DNA from: a virus
Reading direction: 5' to 3' (one strand)
Virus record (IMG/VR): IMGVR_UViG_3300020162_000930
Location: 1-25,724 of that record
Length of the DNA stretch: 25,724 nt
The position numbers and the translations under genes were made by a program. Below, piece by piece: positions 1-6,308 of this stretch; position 1 is the first letter of the stretch, and every line of letters starts with the position of its first letter. The notes under the pieces were generated by a model that worked only from the letters and a program-made list of their open reading frames with translations, was not told the DNA's origin and searched no databases.

Positions 1-440
1 ATAAAGAAATTAACCACATTAAAAACTCTAAATGTTAATGATGTTCTTATATCTTTACCAACCGATTTTATTTTACATGTCATTAAATGAAGATGTTCTT
101 TCTCCATTAAATTAATGTTGTCTTGGATGTTACTTTCGTTTACTAAAACCGTATCGGCATCCATAAACAAAACATATTTTGTTTTTACTAATGACCCACC
201 GAAGTTCCTTGCGAATCCTACTTTACCACCATTAACCATTTCTATCTTGATGGTGTCTTTGTATGTTTCTCTAAGATTTATTATCTTTACTCTTGTCTTG
301 TCTTTACTAAATGCGTCAGCAATTATCACTCTCGTTCCTTGTATACCATATTGTTTAACTATTGTTAGTATGGTTCTCTCTATGTAATTCTCTTCATTGT
401 AACTTGGAATTACAATTGTTAATTTATCCTTTATGTTCAT
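1..440 (-). CDS. Family 2 glycosyltransferase, 3' end cut by window
   Basis: This partial protein of about 146 visible residues is a GT-A fold sugar transferase. It opens with TIVIPSYNEENYIERT, the classic N-terminal strand and nucleotide-binding start of GT2 enzymes. It continues with ADAFSKDKT, then GKVGFARNFGGS, and a clear DxD-type metal and nucleotide-sugar motif in KYVLFMDADT near residue 96. The frame is open to the window edge, so the C-terminal half lies outside. The ATG at 438-440 overlaps the end of the LpxH-like gene by 17 bases, which implies one transcript. GT2 enzymes act in the cytoplasm or at the inner membrane face on polysaccharide or glycolipid acceptors. The substrate cannot be told here. 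A role in host-surface or virion glycosylation is inference. Confidence 0.88.
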   Translation of the reverse strand, partial: MNIKDKLTIVIPSYNEENYIERTILTIVKQYGIQGTRVIIADAFSKDKTRVKIINLRETYKDTIKIEMVNGGKVGFARNFGGSLVKTKYVLFMDADTVLVNESNIQDNINLMEKEHLHLMTCKIKSVGKDIRTSLTFRVFNVVNFF

Positions 441-1146
441 ATATTTTATATTCTCCGTTATTGTATATTAAATAACTATTGTTTTCAATCCAATCCCCTG
501 TGTTCAAATATCTAACATCCTCTATCATTCTATCTTCAGGATGATGTATGTGTCCACAAATAACCGTTTTGCATTTATGTTTCTTCGCCTGTCTAGTTAA
601 TTCAACTTCAAATTGTGTTATGAATTTAACTGCCTCCTTAACTTTGTTCTTTAGAAATTTAGATAAGGACCTTTTATAACCTAATCTTTTTAAAAATCTG
701 TCTATTGATATTGCGAAATCATATCCAACAGAACCAAGAACTCCCAACCATTTTAATTTAACAACCCCATCATATAAATCACCATGAGTTATGAAAGTAT
801 CTTTCCAAACATACTCATTATGAACTTCTATATTACCAAATGAGAACTCACCATATTCTCGTAAGAAGTCATCGTGATTACCTGGAATGTAAATTACCTT
901 ACAACCATTTTTAGAATGTGACATTATTTTTCTCAACACATTTGTGTGAGATTGTGGCCACCTAAATCTCCTTTTTAATAACCAACCATCTATTATGTCA
1001 CCAACTAAGAATAGATATTGTGGGTTATATTTTTTTAGTACTTCAAGTACCTTATCCGCATTGGAACCTTTGGAACCAAGGTGAACATCACTAATAAATA
1101 AAGCTTCTATTTTCATGTTCATAAATATCACCTTGGTCTCTCCCAT
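424..1146 (-). CDS. LpxH-like calcineurin-type metallophosphoesterase
   Basis: The 240-residue protein carries the full metallophosphoesterase metal set: DVH at 20-22, GDxxD at 49-53, GNHD at 89-92, HGD at 121-123 and GHIHH near 197. The order, and the extra helical insert between HGD and GHIH, resemble the UDP-2,3-diacylglucosamine hydrolase (LpxH) family, which cleaves the pyrophosphate of a lipid A precursor at the membrane surface. Substrate assignment is tentative because many Bacteroidota paralogs of this subfamily have unknown substrates. Three in-frame ATGs are possible (1146, 1122, 1116). The one at 1122 has AAGGTG upstream at good spacing, and the family usually begins close to residue 11. 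It lies 20 bases after a 59-aa gene and overlaps a glycosyltransferase, so a lipid or glycan surface role is plausible. Confidence 0.85.
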   Translation of the reverse strand: MGETKVIFMNMKIEALFISDVHLGSKGSNADKVLEVLKKYNPQYLFLVGDIIDGWLLKRRFRWPQSHTNVLRKIMSHSKNGCKVIYIPGNHDDFLREYGEFSFGNIEVHNEYVWKDTFITHGDLYDGVVKLKWLGVLGSVGYDFAISIDRFLKRLGYKRSLSKFLKNKVKEAVKFITQFEVELTRQAKKHKCKTVICGHIHHPEDRMIEDVRYLNTGDWIENNSYLIYNNGEYKIYEHKG

Positions 1147-1166
1147 AGATTAACAAATTGATACTT

Positions 1167-1346
1167 TTAAGAGATTAAAAACACTTCCTTTTGGGATTTA
1201 CCGTGGAATTCTGTCCTATATAAATGACAATATATTTCAGACTTTCTTAGACTTCTAAGTTTTTTTTCCGCCTGTTCAAGCGTCTCACATTCAACAGTTT
1301 CTGAACCGATTTCAATGTGATATTTTATGTTTATTTTTATTTCCAT
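1167..1346 (-). CDS. Small protein of unknown function (59 aa)
   Basis: An ATG at 1344-1346 opens a 59-residue frame closed by TAA at 1167-1169. The protein begins MEIKINIKYHIEIG and contains ETLEQAEKKLRSLRKSE, a likely helix, followed by a basic C-terminal half. I recognise no family. Support comes from position: a near-perfect Bacteroidota-type promoter ends only four bases before the start codon, and the gene leads directly into the phosphoesterase and glycosyltransferase. It is below common size cut-offs and easily missed. The very short leader suggests a leaderless or nearly leaderless message. Confidence 0.68.
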   Translation of the reverse strand: MEIKINIKYHIEIGSETVECETLEQAEKKLRSLRKSEIYCHLYRTEFHGKSQKEVFLIS

Positions 1347-1350
1347 AATA

Positions 1351-1381
1351 CAAATATAATGAATTTAATTAAGATATCAAA
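1351..1381 (-). promoter_or_regulatory. Bacteroidota-type promoter TTTG-N19-TATATTTG
   Basis: Read on the minus strand, TTTG (1378-1381) is followed by 19 bases and TATATTTG (1351-1358). This matches the Bacteroidota housekeeping consensus of a TTTG -33 box and a TAnnTTTG -7 box. The -33 TTTG is the end of the T-tract of the terminator just upstream. The -7 box lies four bases from the ATG at 1346. Confidence 0.75.
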
Positions 1382-1404
1382 AAAAAGTCCCTATAAATAG
1401 GGAC
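1379..1404 (-). terminator. Intrinsic terminator after the 94-aa gene
   Basis: Minus-strand GTCCCTA, loop TTTA, TAGGGAC (1387-1404) is followed by eight T residues (1379-1386). It lies seven bases after the stop of the gene at 1411-1695. The T-tract runs directly into the -33 box of the next promoter. Confidence 0.88.
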
Positions 1405-1410
1405 CTTATA

Positions 1411-1695
1411 TTAACCTTCTTTTTTATCAAATAAATTGTACTTGTCAGGACCTATCATGTCCTGTATGGTATGAATTGGTTTTAACTCGTCCATATTTCT
1501 TCTACCTGTAATATGTCTATGTATCCTTTCAATGTCATCATGAGTGACATCGTGGTCATCATAATCACGTTCCCATTCTGAAGGACTGTCCCTATGTGTT
1601 CTTTCAAAGTTATCACCGGTTGCATCCTCCACTTCCTCCTCAAGGTATTTTTTAATCACCTTTTGGTATTGTTCTTCTGTTATATTAATCTTCAT
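1411..1695 (-). CDS. Acidic tagged protein of unknown function (94 aa)
   Basis: The 94-residue protein starts with MKINITEEQYQKVIKKYL, followed by EEE. This opening resembles the starts of several other proteins in this window, including those at 3939-4172 and 8561-8800, and looks like a shared targeting or processing tag. The rest is strongly acidic and His/Asp-rich, with RDSPSEWERDYDDHDVTHDD in the middle, and looks poorly folded or metal-binding. SPSEW recurs in the neighbouring 161-aa protein. It is the last gene of the unit that begins with the DnaA-like gene and is followed by a strong terminator. Function unknown; a packaged virion protein is one possibility. Confidence 0.75.
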   Translation of the reverse strand: MKINITEEQYQKVIKKYLEEEVEDATGDNFERTHRDSPSEWERDYDDHDVTHDDIERIHRHITGRRNMDELKPIHTIQDMIGPDKYNLFDKKEG

Positions 1696-1722
1696 ATTGT
1701 TTATGTTTGGTATTAATAAATA

Positions 1723-1944
1723 TTACTCTTTGGACAAATCCTCTACCGATTCGATTATAAATCTATCGGTTGGGTATTGACAAACCAACTCATACCCATT
1801 TTCTGGAGTACCGTATAAACCTGGTTTCCTAACGTTTTTATGGAACCTAGTTGCACATGTTGAATCGGGGTGAACCGTATCCGCAACTATCGTTATTTCC
1901 TTTAATTCGGTACCTACAATTAAAAAACAATTATATCTATTCAT
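1723..1944 (-). CDS. Hypothetical protein (73 aa)
   Basis: A 73-residue soluble protein beginning MNRYNCFLIVGTELKEITIV. It alternates hydrophobic strands and polar turns, suggesting a small beta-rich domain, with two Cys residues beyond the first (in STCATRF and LVCQYP). I recognise no family. Its start lies one base from the stop of the 161-aa gene, so it is very likely cotranscribed and perhaps translationally coupled. Nothing indicates secretion or membrane insertion. Confidence 0.7.
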   Translation of the reverse strand: MNRYNCFLIVGTELKEITIVADTVHPDSTCATRFHKNVRKPGLYGTPENGYELVCQYPTDRFIIESVEDLSKE

Positions 1945-1945
1945 A

Positions 1946-2431
1946 TTATTCTGTTATTGTTGTTAAATAATCACCTATTTCGATTGTTAAAGTATCAATA
2001 CCTCCATCAAACACATACCAAGAATCGTTTATATCTCCTTGATTATACATGTCCCATTCACTCGGTGAAGTTTCTTGTTCTTCTTCCGTTAATGGTTCGC
2101 TCCAATCCAAATCATAAAATGATGTGTCACCATCTCTAGTTTCAACCAACTCTAAACCACTAAAATCTTGATGAGTCATTTCTGATATGTTTTTATTTCT
2201 AATTAGTTTAACCAATTGAAAAACATCCATTTCAGTTGTTTTGAGTTCACCACTTCTCCAATTAATATCTGCTGTAATTGAATAAGACTTTCCTTCCCAT
2301 TCGCCATCGATATAAAGTGTTTCACTTAATGATTTTTTACCAAAGGATAATGTGATGGTTAACCCATCTTGATTCATATAATCCTTTAGTTCTCTAATAA
2401 TTTTAGGATATTGTGTTGGTTTCCTAGCCAT
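1946..2431 (-). CDS. Acidic hypothetical protein (161 aa)
   Basis: A 161-residue acidic protein with a basic start (MARKPTQYPKIIRELKDYM). A predicted beta-rich core (ITLSFGKKSLSETLYIDG, SYSITADINW) is followed by a helix and a long acidic tail with SEPLTEEEQETSPSEWD. I recognise no family. The SPSEW motif also occurs in the 94-aa gene two genes downstream. It is tightly packed between the 170-aa and 73-aa genes in one operon. The acidity would suit a protein partner or DNA-mimic role, but nothing in the sequence proves either. Confidence 0.72.
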   Translation of the reverse strand: MARKPTQYPKIIRELKDYMNQDGLTITLSFGKKSLSETLYIDGEWEGKSYSITADINWRSGELKTTEMDVFQLVKLIRNKNISEMTHQDFSGLELVETRDGDTSFYDLDWSEPLTEEEQETSPSEWDMYNQGDINDSWYVFDGGIDTLTIEIGDYLTTITE

Positions 2432-2435
2432 AATG

Positions 2436-2948
2436 TTAGATTTTTATATAACTGATACCTCCTTGAGTTCCCTTCAAAGAGTTACTATATTTTTGTTCGG
2501 CGTTCTCTCTTTTAACTAACTTACCATTCTTATGATAAATAGCCCACTTCCATTCTTTGTTGGGTTTATAACCAGGACCTTTCCAATGTGGATGAGCGCC
2601 CTTTTCGTACTTCTCTAACTTATCGATAACCGCTTCCAAAACATATTCATCGGATACTTCAAGGTATTTCATACCTGGATATATTTTATCTCGTTTTGGA
2701 CAATTGTACATTACCGCATAACTACAATCTAAAGACACATCTAAGTCTTCGTTACTCCTTGCACTAATCAATATTGCAAGTTCATCTCCTGTTGTGTCTG
2801 GTAATTTCTTAATTGCCTTTGGAAGGAGTTCGATTAGTTTACTGATGTTACCTCTGTATTCTCTTACAGCCTCTTGTCTTGTTTCAAAAATCTTATCTGG
2901 TATTCTACCATCTAAAAGTTCTACTTTGTATTGTTTGTCTGTTATCAT
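2436..2948 (-). CDS. Hypothetical protein (170 aa)
   Basis: A 170-residue protein beginning MITDKQYKVELLDGRIPDKIF. The first half is helical and charged (QEAVREYRG, LIELLPKAIKKLPD). The middle has a strand-rich segment with two Cys (DCSYAVMYNCPKRD). The C-terminus is aromatic and basic (NKEWKWAIYHKNGKLVKRE). I recognise no family. The start overlaps the stop of the caspase-like gene by four bases (ATGA), pointing to translational coupling and a possible shared task with that gene. Confidence 0.72.
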   Translation of the reverse strand: MITDKQYKVELLDGRIPDKIFETRQEAVREYRGNISKLIELLPKAIKKLPDTTGDELAILISARSNEDLDVSLDCSYAVMYNCPKRDKIYPGMKYLEVSDEYVLEAVIDKLEKYEKGAHPHWKGPGYKPNKEWKWAIYHKNGKLVKRENAEQKYSNSLKGTQGGISYIKI

Positions 2949-3499
2949 GATTTGTATAATCTGTTGTTATTGTATAATGCAATTGGATTTTCTTCAGCTA
3001 ATATTCCATATTCTTTCTTTACATTCTCGTGGATAATGTTTTTATCTTCGTTAATGTACTTAGCTATGATGTTAACAAATGCGTAGTTGGATTCGTCTAC
3101 TTGGTCTTGTTCGGTTCCGGGAAGTCCACAATAGTATGCTTCACCTACTTCGCTGATAAACATTCCAGAATAAAACCCCGCAAGTTTAAACCCATCCACA
3201 AATTTGTCAGCATTACACCAAATAAAGACATTGTTGTCCTTTTCTTTTAAAATTGGTACCATTGATTGGTCGATAATATAACCGTTGTCTTTACCGTTTA
3301 TAATGAATTGGCCGACATGGAACAAACCAGCTGGTGAGCCGTGACCCATCATCATGATTCTATCATGTTCTCTCATTAATGTCATGAGTTCGGATTTATT
3401 AATCCCTCCTGTTATTAATGTTTGATTTGGGATGTCTTTATAGACAATATCCAAAAAAAATGTACTTTCATCCTGTGGATGGATTATCAAAGTTTTCAC
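2945..3499 (-). CDS. Caspase-like (clan CD fold) protein, putative cysteine peptidase
   Basis: A 184-residue protein whose hydrophobic strand DRIMMM runs into GHGSPAGLF (His53), followed about 40 residues later by a second strand and NNVFIWCNADKF (Cys95). A strand-HG / strand-C-x-A pairing is the hallmark of the caspase, clostripain and CHAT catalytic dyad, where His and Cys end successive beta strands. Length is short, close to a single p20-like domain. The start codon is GTG (3497-3499), overlapping the TAG stop of the DnaA-like gene as TAGTG. Peptidase activity is inference from two motifs. It could be a non-catalytic relative, or a catalytic one acting on a host or phage protein. Confidence 0.72.
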   Translation of the reverse strand: MKTLIIHPQDESTFFLDIVYKDIPNQTLITGGINKSELMTLMREHDRIMMMGHGSPAGLFHVGQFIINGKDNGYIIDQSMVPILKEKDNNVFIWCNADKFVDGFKLAGFYSGMFISEVGEAYYCGLPGTEQDQVDESNYAFVNIIAKYINEDKNIIHENVKKEYGILAEENPIALYNNNRLYKS

Positions 3500-3879
3500 T
3501 AATATATTCTGTTTTTAATTTCATCGAAGATTCCATCGGCAACACCTTTGTAATCTCCGTAATTTCTATATCTATCATGAAATGCCCCAACCGCGTGCAT
3601 AATACTTGTATGGTCTCTATCACACATTTCACCAATAAATTTAAGTGAATGTCCAAATTCCTTTCTCATCACGGCAATAAACATAAAACGAGCATCAATC
3701 ACCTCTCTTTTTCTTGAACGGGATAAGATGTCATCCATATTAACACAACAGTTTTTAGCAACTATTGATAATATTTCTTCTTTACTAATTCTGTCTCTTT
3801 TGAATTTTCTTGTCTTTAGAAATTCTTCCTTATGTTTTAAACCTGGGAAGATGTAATGACTAATGGTTGTTTCTAACAT
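3499..3879 (-). CDS. Stand-alone DnaA domain IV-like DNA-binding protein
   Basis: A 126-residue protein whose residues 33-100 match the C-terminal DNA-binding domain of DnaA: EEILSIVAKNCCVNMDDIL, then SRKREVIDARFM (55-66), then the signature helix DRDHTSIMHA (87-96, compare GRDHTTVLHA in DnaA). There is no AAA+ ATPase domain and no room for one. It therefore should bind DnaA-box-like DNA without ATP-driven oligomerisation. It could mark a phage origin, compete with host DnaA, or act as a transcription factor; the last two are inference. It is the first gene of an operon with the caspase-like gene, driven by a consensus Bacteroidota-type promoter. Confidence 0.9.
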   Translation of the reverse strand: MLETTISHYIFPGLKHKEEFLKTRKFKRDRISKEEILSIVAKNCCVNMDDILSRSRKREVIDARFMFIAVMRKEFGHSLKFIGEMCDRDHTSIMHAVGAFHDRYRNYGDYKGVADGIFDEIKNRIY

Positions 3880-3898
3880 ATGTTAATGGTTTATTAAA

Positions 3899-3930
3899 CA
3901 AATATACCATTATAGTTTGAATATACCAAA
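3899..3930 (-). promoter_or_regulatory. Bacteroidota-type promoter TTTG-N20-TATATTTG
   Basis: On the minus strand TTTG (3927-3930), 20 bases, then TATATTTG (3899-3906), 19 bases before the ATG of the DnaA-like gene. No strong terminator precedes it; the upstream gene stops at 3939. Confidence 0.72.
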
Positions 3931-3938
3931 TTTTTTAA

Positions 3939-4172
3939 CTAGAAGTTTCCGAATAAAAACATGTAAACCACCTCAGGGATTTGAGTGCAGACTCTTTTTT
4001 CATCGTTTTGGTCCCTACATTCAATATATGGTAAATTTTTAATATATTTCTTCATATATTGAGGAGCGGATTGTAATCGTTTAACTATAACTTCTCTAGA
4101 ATATAGTTTATCTTGTTGATAATACTCTAAAAGTACTTTCTTATATTGAGATTCGTTTATAATTAATTTCAT
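3939..4172 (-). CDS. Tagged small protein (77 aa)
   Basis: A 77-residue protein beginning MKLIINESQYKKVLLEYYQQ. This opening fits the tag seen in other proteins of the window: a Glu-Ser/Glu pair, a hydrophobic-polar helix and then a Glu. The remainder is basic (SREVIVKRLQSAPQYMKKY) with two Cys (IECRDQNDEKRVC) and a hydrophobic end (YMFLFGNF). I recognise no family. It ends just before the DnaA-like gene's promoter. A virion-packaged or processed protein is inferred from the tag only. Confidence 0.72.
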   Translation of the reverse strand: MKLIINESQYKKVLLEYYQQDKLYSREVIVKRLQSAPQYMKKYIKNLPYIECRDQNDEKRVCTQIPEVVYMFLFGNF

Positions 4173-4174
4173 TT

Positions 4175-4351
4175 TTATTTAAATTTATCGAATTCTTTAA
4201 AGATATTAGAACCTCCCTTTAGGATTAGATAACCAATACCAAAAACGATTACCAACAATAGGAGCATAATGAATGTATGGTATACAAAACCATACAATAA
4301 AAACAAAGTGATAAGAATACCAACTGTCCATTTTGTTATTTTACCTTTCAT
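4175..4351 (-). CDS. Two-helix membrane peptide (58 aa)
   Basis: An ATG at 4349-4351 opens a 58-residue frame ending with TAA at 4175-4177. After a basic start (MKGKITKWTV), two adjacent hydrophobic segments follow at about residues 9-22 and 26-44 (for example FIMLLLLVIVFGIG). The tail KEFDKFK is charged. A helical hairpin in the inner membrane is likely. It could be a holin-like or membrane-remodelling phage peptide, but no specific family is recognised. It lies between two short genes with almost no spacing, which supports it being real. Confidence 0.65.
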   Translation of the reverse strand: MKGKITKWTVGILITLFLLYGFVYHTFIMLLLLVIVFGIGYLILKGGSNIFKEFDKFK

Positions 4352-4354
4352 AGG

Positions 4355-4588
4355 TTATTCCCAATTTATTACATATCTTTTATATGTTCCTATTGTACTA
4401 TTCAATAGGGTAACTCTGTAACCATATGTTCCGGTTAAAATACCAACCGCAGTTGAATCGATAAAGGGTTCCTCCATAACAATTGAGTATTGTCCATTTT
4501 GAGATGCTCCCGATATTAATGTGTTTACATATGTTAAATTAGTTCTTGCTGTGTCTGCCGTTGTTTTTGCTAAAGATGCACTTACCAT
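4355..4588 (-). CDS. Hypothetical protein, possible structural (77 aa)
   Basis: A 77-residue protein beginning MVSASLAKTTADTARTNL. The N-terminal half is an alanine/threonine-rich helix. The C-terminal half has alternating strands (QYSIVMEEPFID, YGYRVTLLNS, YKRYVINWE). Low charge and a Ser/Thr/Gly-rich sequence are reminiscent of small phage structural proteins, but I recognise no specific family. It is the first gene downstream of the large hairpin at 4665-4746. Confidence 0.65.
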   Translation of the reverse strand: MVSASLAKTTADTARTNLTYVNTLISGASQNGQYSIVMEEPFIDSTAVGILTGTYGYRVTLLNSTIGTYKRYVINWE

Positions 4589-4664
4589 TACTTAGTTTTT
4601 ATGTTTTAATTATTATACTATAAATAGTAAGAAATAAACAAAATAATTTCGTTTTTTTGATTTT

Positions 4665-4746
4665 CACCCAGTATTTATCTAGTATACTAGCACTAGAAGC
4701 AAAACCAGATATCTAGAAAAGCATTAATACTAGTAAATACTGGGTG
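4665..4746. repeat. Long inverted repeat, candidate structured RNA or MITE-like element
   Basis: CACCCAGTATTTA (4665-4677) is perfectly complementary to 4734-4746. After one unpaired base, CTAGTAT (4679-4685) pairs with ATACTAG (4727-4733). The result is a 20-bp stem with one bulge and a 41-base loop containing further CTAG tetramers. It fills the gap between the cyclophilin stop and the next gene. It lacks a clear T-tract on the minus strand, so a simple intrinsic terminator is not the obvious reading. Confidence 0.85.
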
Positions 4747-4754
4747 TTTTCAAT

Positions 4755-5186
4755 CTATAATATCGTTATTTCCATTATCTTATCTCCTTGTTGGATTGAA
4801 TCTATTACATCCAAACCTTCAACTACTTTACCAAAACAGGTATGATTTCTGTCAAGATGTGATGTATTGTTGCGACTATGACAAATAAAGAACTGTGATC
4901 CACCCGTGTTTCTTCCTGCGTGTGCCATAGATAAAACACCCCTGTCATGGTATTGTTTATCCGCATCAACTTCACATGGAATATTGTAACCTGGACCACC
5001 TGAACCATTCCCAATTGGGCATCCACCTTGGATAACAAAATCAGGAAGTACTCTATGGAAATTCAATCCATTATAAAATCCTTTATCGATTAAATCTTTA
5101 AAGTTATTAACTGTTAACGGGGTTTCGTTATCATATAACTCAGCTATCATTTGCCCCTTTGCTGTTGAAATTCTTACTTTGCTCAT
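4755..5186 (-). CDS. ppiB: Cyclophilin-type peptidyl-prolyl cis-trans isomerase
   Basis: The 143-residue protein is a compact single-domain cyclophilin. It has the catalytic segment FHRVLPDFVIQGG, which holds the conserved Arg, Phe and Gln, then SMAHAGRNTGGSQFFI and LDRNHTCFGKVVEGLDV, the family's HTxFGKV motif. The tryptophan found in many family members before LD is not present, as in many bacterial forms. There is no signal peptide, so it acts in the cytoplasm, where it would speed proline isomerisation during folding. Its ATG overlaps the stop of a 33-aa membrane peptide (ATGA). A virion-assembly or folding role is inference. Phage cyclophilins are uncommon. Confidence 0.95.
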   Translation of the reverse strand: MSKVRISTAKGQMIAELYDNETPLTVNNFKDLIDKGFYNGLNFHRVLPDFVIQGGCPIGNGSGGPGYNIPCEVDADKQYHDRGVLSMAHAGRNTGGSQFFICHSRNNTSHLDRNHTCFGKVVEGLDVIDSIQQGDKIMEITIL

Positions 5187-5284
5187 TTTTGTTTATTTTG
5201 TTTATCTTTTATCAAAATATATGTAAACCATATTGATGCAATCAACACTATGGTAACATACATTATTGTTTGTTTAACGTACAT
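5183..5284 (-). CDS. 33-aa single-helix membrane peptide
   Basis: An ATG at 5282-5284 opens a 33-codon frame with one hydrophobic helix (IMYVTIVLIASIWFTYIL) and a Lys/Gln-rich tail (KDKQNKQK). Its start shares bases with the stop of the 335-aa gene (TAATG) and its TGA overlaps the ATG of the cyclophilin. It therefore bridges the two neighbours exactly, which is strong evidence for translation. Topology is probably N-out with a cytoplasmic basic tail. Function unknown. Confidence 0.68.
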   Translation of the reverse strand: MYVKQTIMYVTIVLIASIWFTYILIKDKQNKQK

Positions 5285-6291
5285 TATAGTGATATTGATT
5301 GACTCACAGGTCCTTCCCAACTACCTCTCTCAACCTCAATGCTTGGTTCTTCCTGTGATGGTTCAACCATATCTTCTTCACTTCTTTCTAATGCTCTACC
5401 AATTCTTCTAGTTCTTGTTTCTGCAATTGTTTCCACAGGTTGACTATGATAATTAAAATCATATGTGGTACTAAGTCCTTGTTTTTTTAATAACTTATCT
5501 TCTTTATTTCTTTCATCATCACTCAACAAAAAACGATTGGTCTTAGCACCTTTACTTTTTGATTCCTCACGAATTATTAATCTTATATCATCCGTAATTT
5601 CAGCATCTAATGAATCAATTCTTTTATCCTTTTGGTCCCAAAATGAAAACTCAGGATCATTCTTATCTAATGAATAAAAACTTGCAACTTTATAACCTGT
5701 TTTTTTATTTATACAATAAATTAAAACACCCTTACTTGCAAATTTAATATAATATTCTGGATTGTTTTCTTGTGTTGTACACCATTTGGTGTTGGCTCCG
5801 TACTTCTTTGATGATATATATGTCAATGGTCTAACTAATAACCACTCATCATTATCAAGAACAATCTTTACTTGTTTTTCTAAGTTTTTTGTTTCTGCAA
5901 TCATCTCAGCTAAACTTAATTCTTTTAATATTTCATCAAAAGAATTGTACTTGGACACATCATTTTGTTTAATGATTCCTCTTTCATTATATTCACAAAA
6001 TTTTTGGAATGATTGTAAATCCGCAACATTAAACATAGAGTCAATAAGTCTATGGAAAAAGACTATCTGTAATTTTGGAATTGTATCGAGTTTTTCTTTG
6101 TTAAAACCAAATTGGTCAATAAAGTATTCCTTTATCTCTTCCACATGTTCATTAAAGTCTTTAGTTTTTTTCATTACTCTAATCAAAGTTTCGGTATACT
6201 TTGATTTCTCATCTGGACTAAACAAAGAAAACAATTCAAATATGTTTACATTATTTTCCGCATTAGATTTTAAATCTCTTAATCTTGACAT
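5284..6291 (-). CDS. KWCT-domain phage protein (335 aa)
   Basis: A 335-residue protein with a helical N-terminal two-thirds. A central domain contains DNDEWLLVRPLTYISSKKYG followed by ANTKWCTT, then YYIKFASKGVLIYCINKK, a strand pair, and FSFWDQKDKRI. I recognise this KYGAxTKWCT arrangement from phage proteins without an assigned function. The layout (an invariant Cys, then paired strands reading out a substrate-like segment) recalls the PcfJ-type module found twice elsewhere in this window. The C-terminal 60 residues are acidic and probably disordered (SEEDMVEPSQEEPSIEVE). It is coupled by TAATG to the 33-aa peptide and cyclophilin and follows its own terminator-promoter cassette. Confidence 0.82.
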   Translation of the reverse strand: MSRLRDLKSNAENNVNIFELFSLFSPDEKSKYTETLIRVMKKTKDFNEHVEEIKEYFIDQFGFNKEKLDTIPKLQIVFFHRLIDSMFNVADLQSFQKFCEYNERGIIKQNDVSKYNSFDEILKELSLAEMIAETKNLEKQVKIVLDNDEWLLVRPLTYISSKKYGANTKWCTTQENNPEYYIKFASKGVLIYCINKKTGYKVASFYSLDKNDPEFSFWDQKDKRIDSLDAEITDDIRLIIREESKSKGAKTNRFLLSDDERNKEDKLLKKQGLSTTYDFNYHSQPVETIAETRTRRIGRALERSEEDMVEPSQEEPSIEVERGSWEGPVSQSISL

Positions 6292-6308
6292 TTTATATAC
6301 ATTTTTAT

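Noticed and set aside
115-387. Plus-strand open frame with hydrophobic protein
   Set aside because: It is antisense to a clear GT2 glycosyltransferase with conserved motifs on the minus strand.
3191-3483. DnaA-box-like sequences (ATCCACA and TGTGGAT) near the DnaA-like gene
   Set aside because: They match the TTATCCACA consensus only partly, lie inside coding sequence and do not form a cluster, so I do not call an origin.
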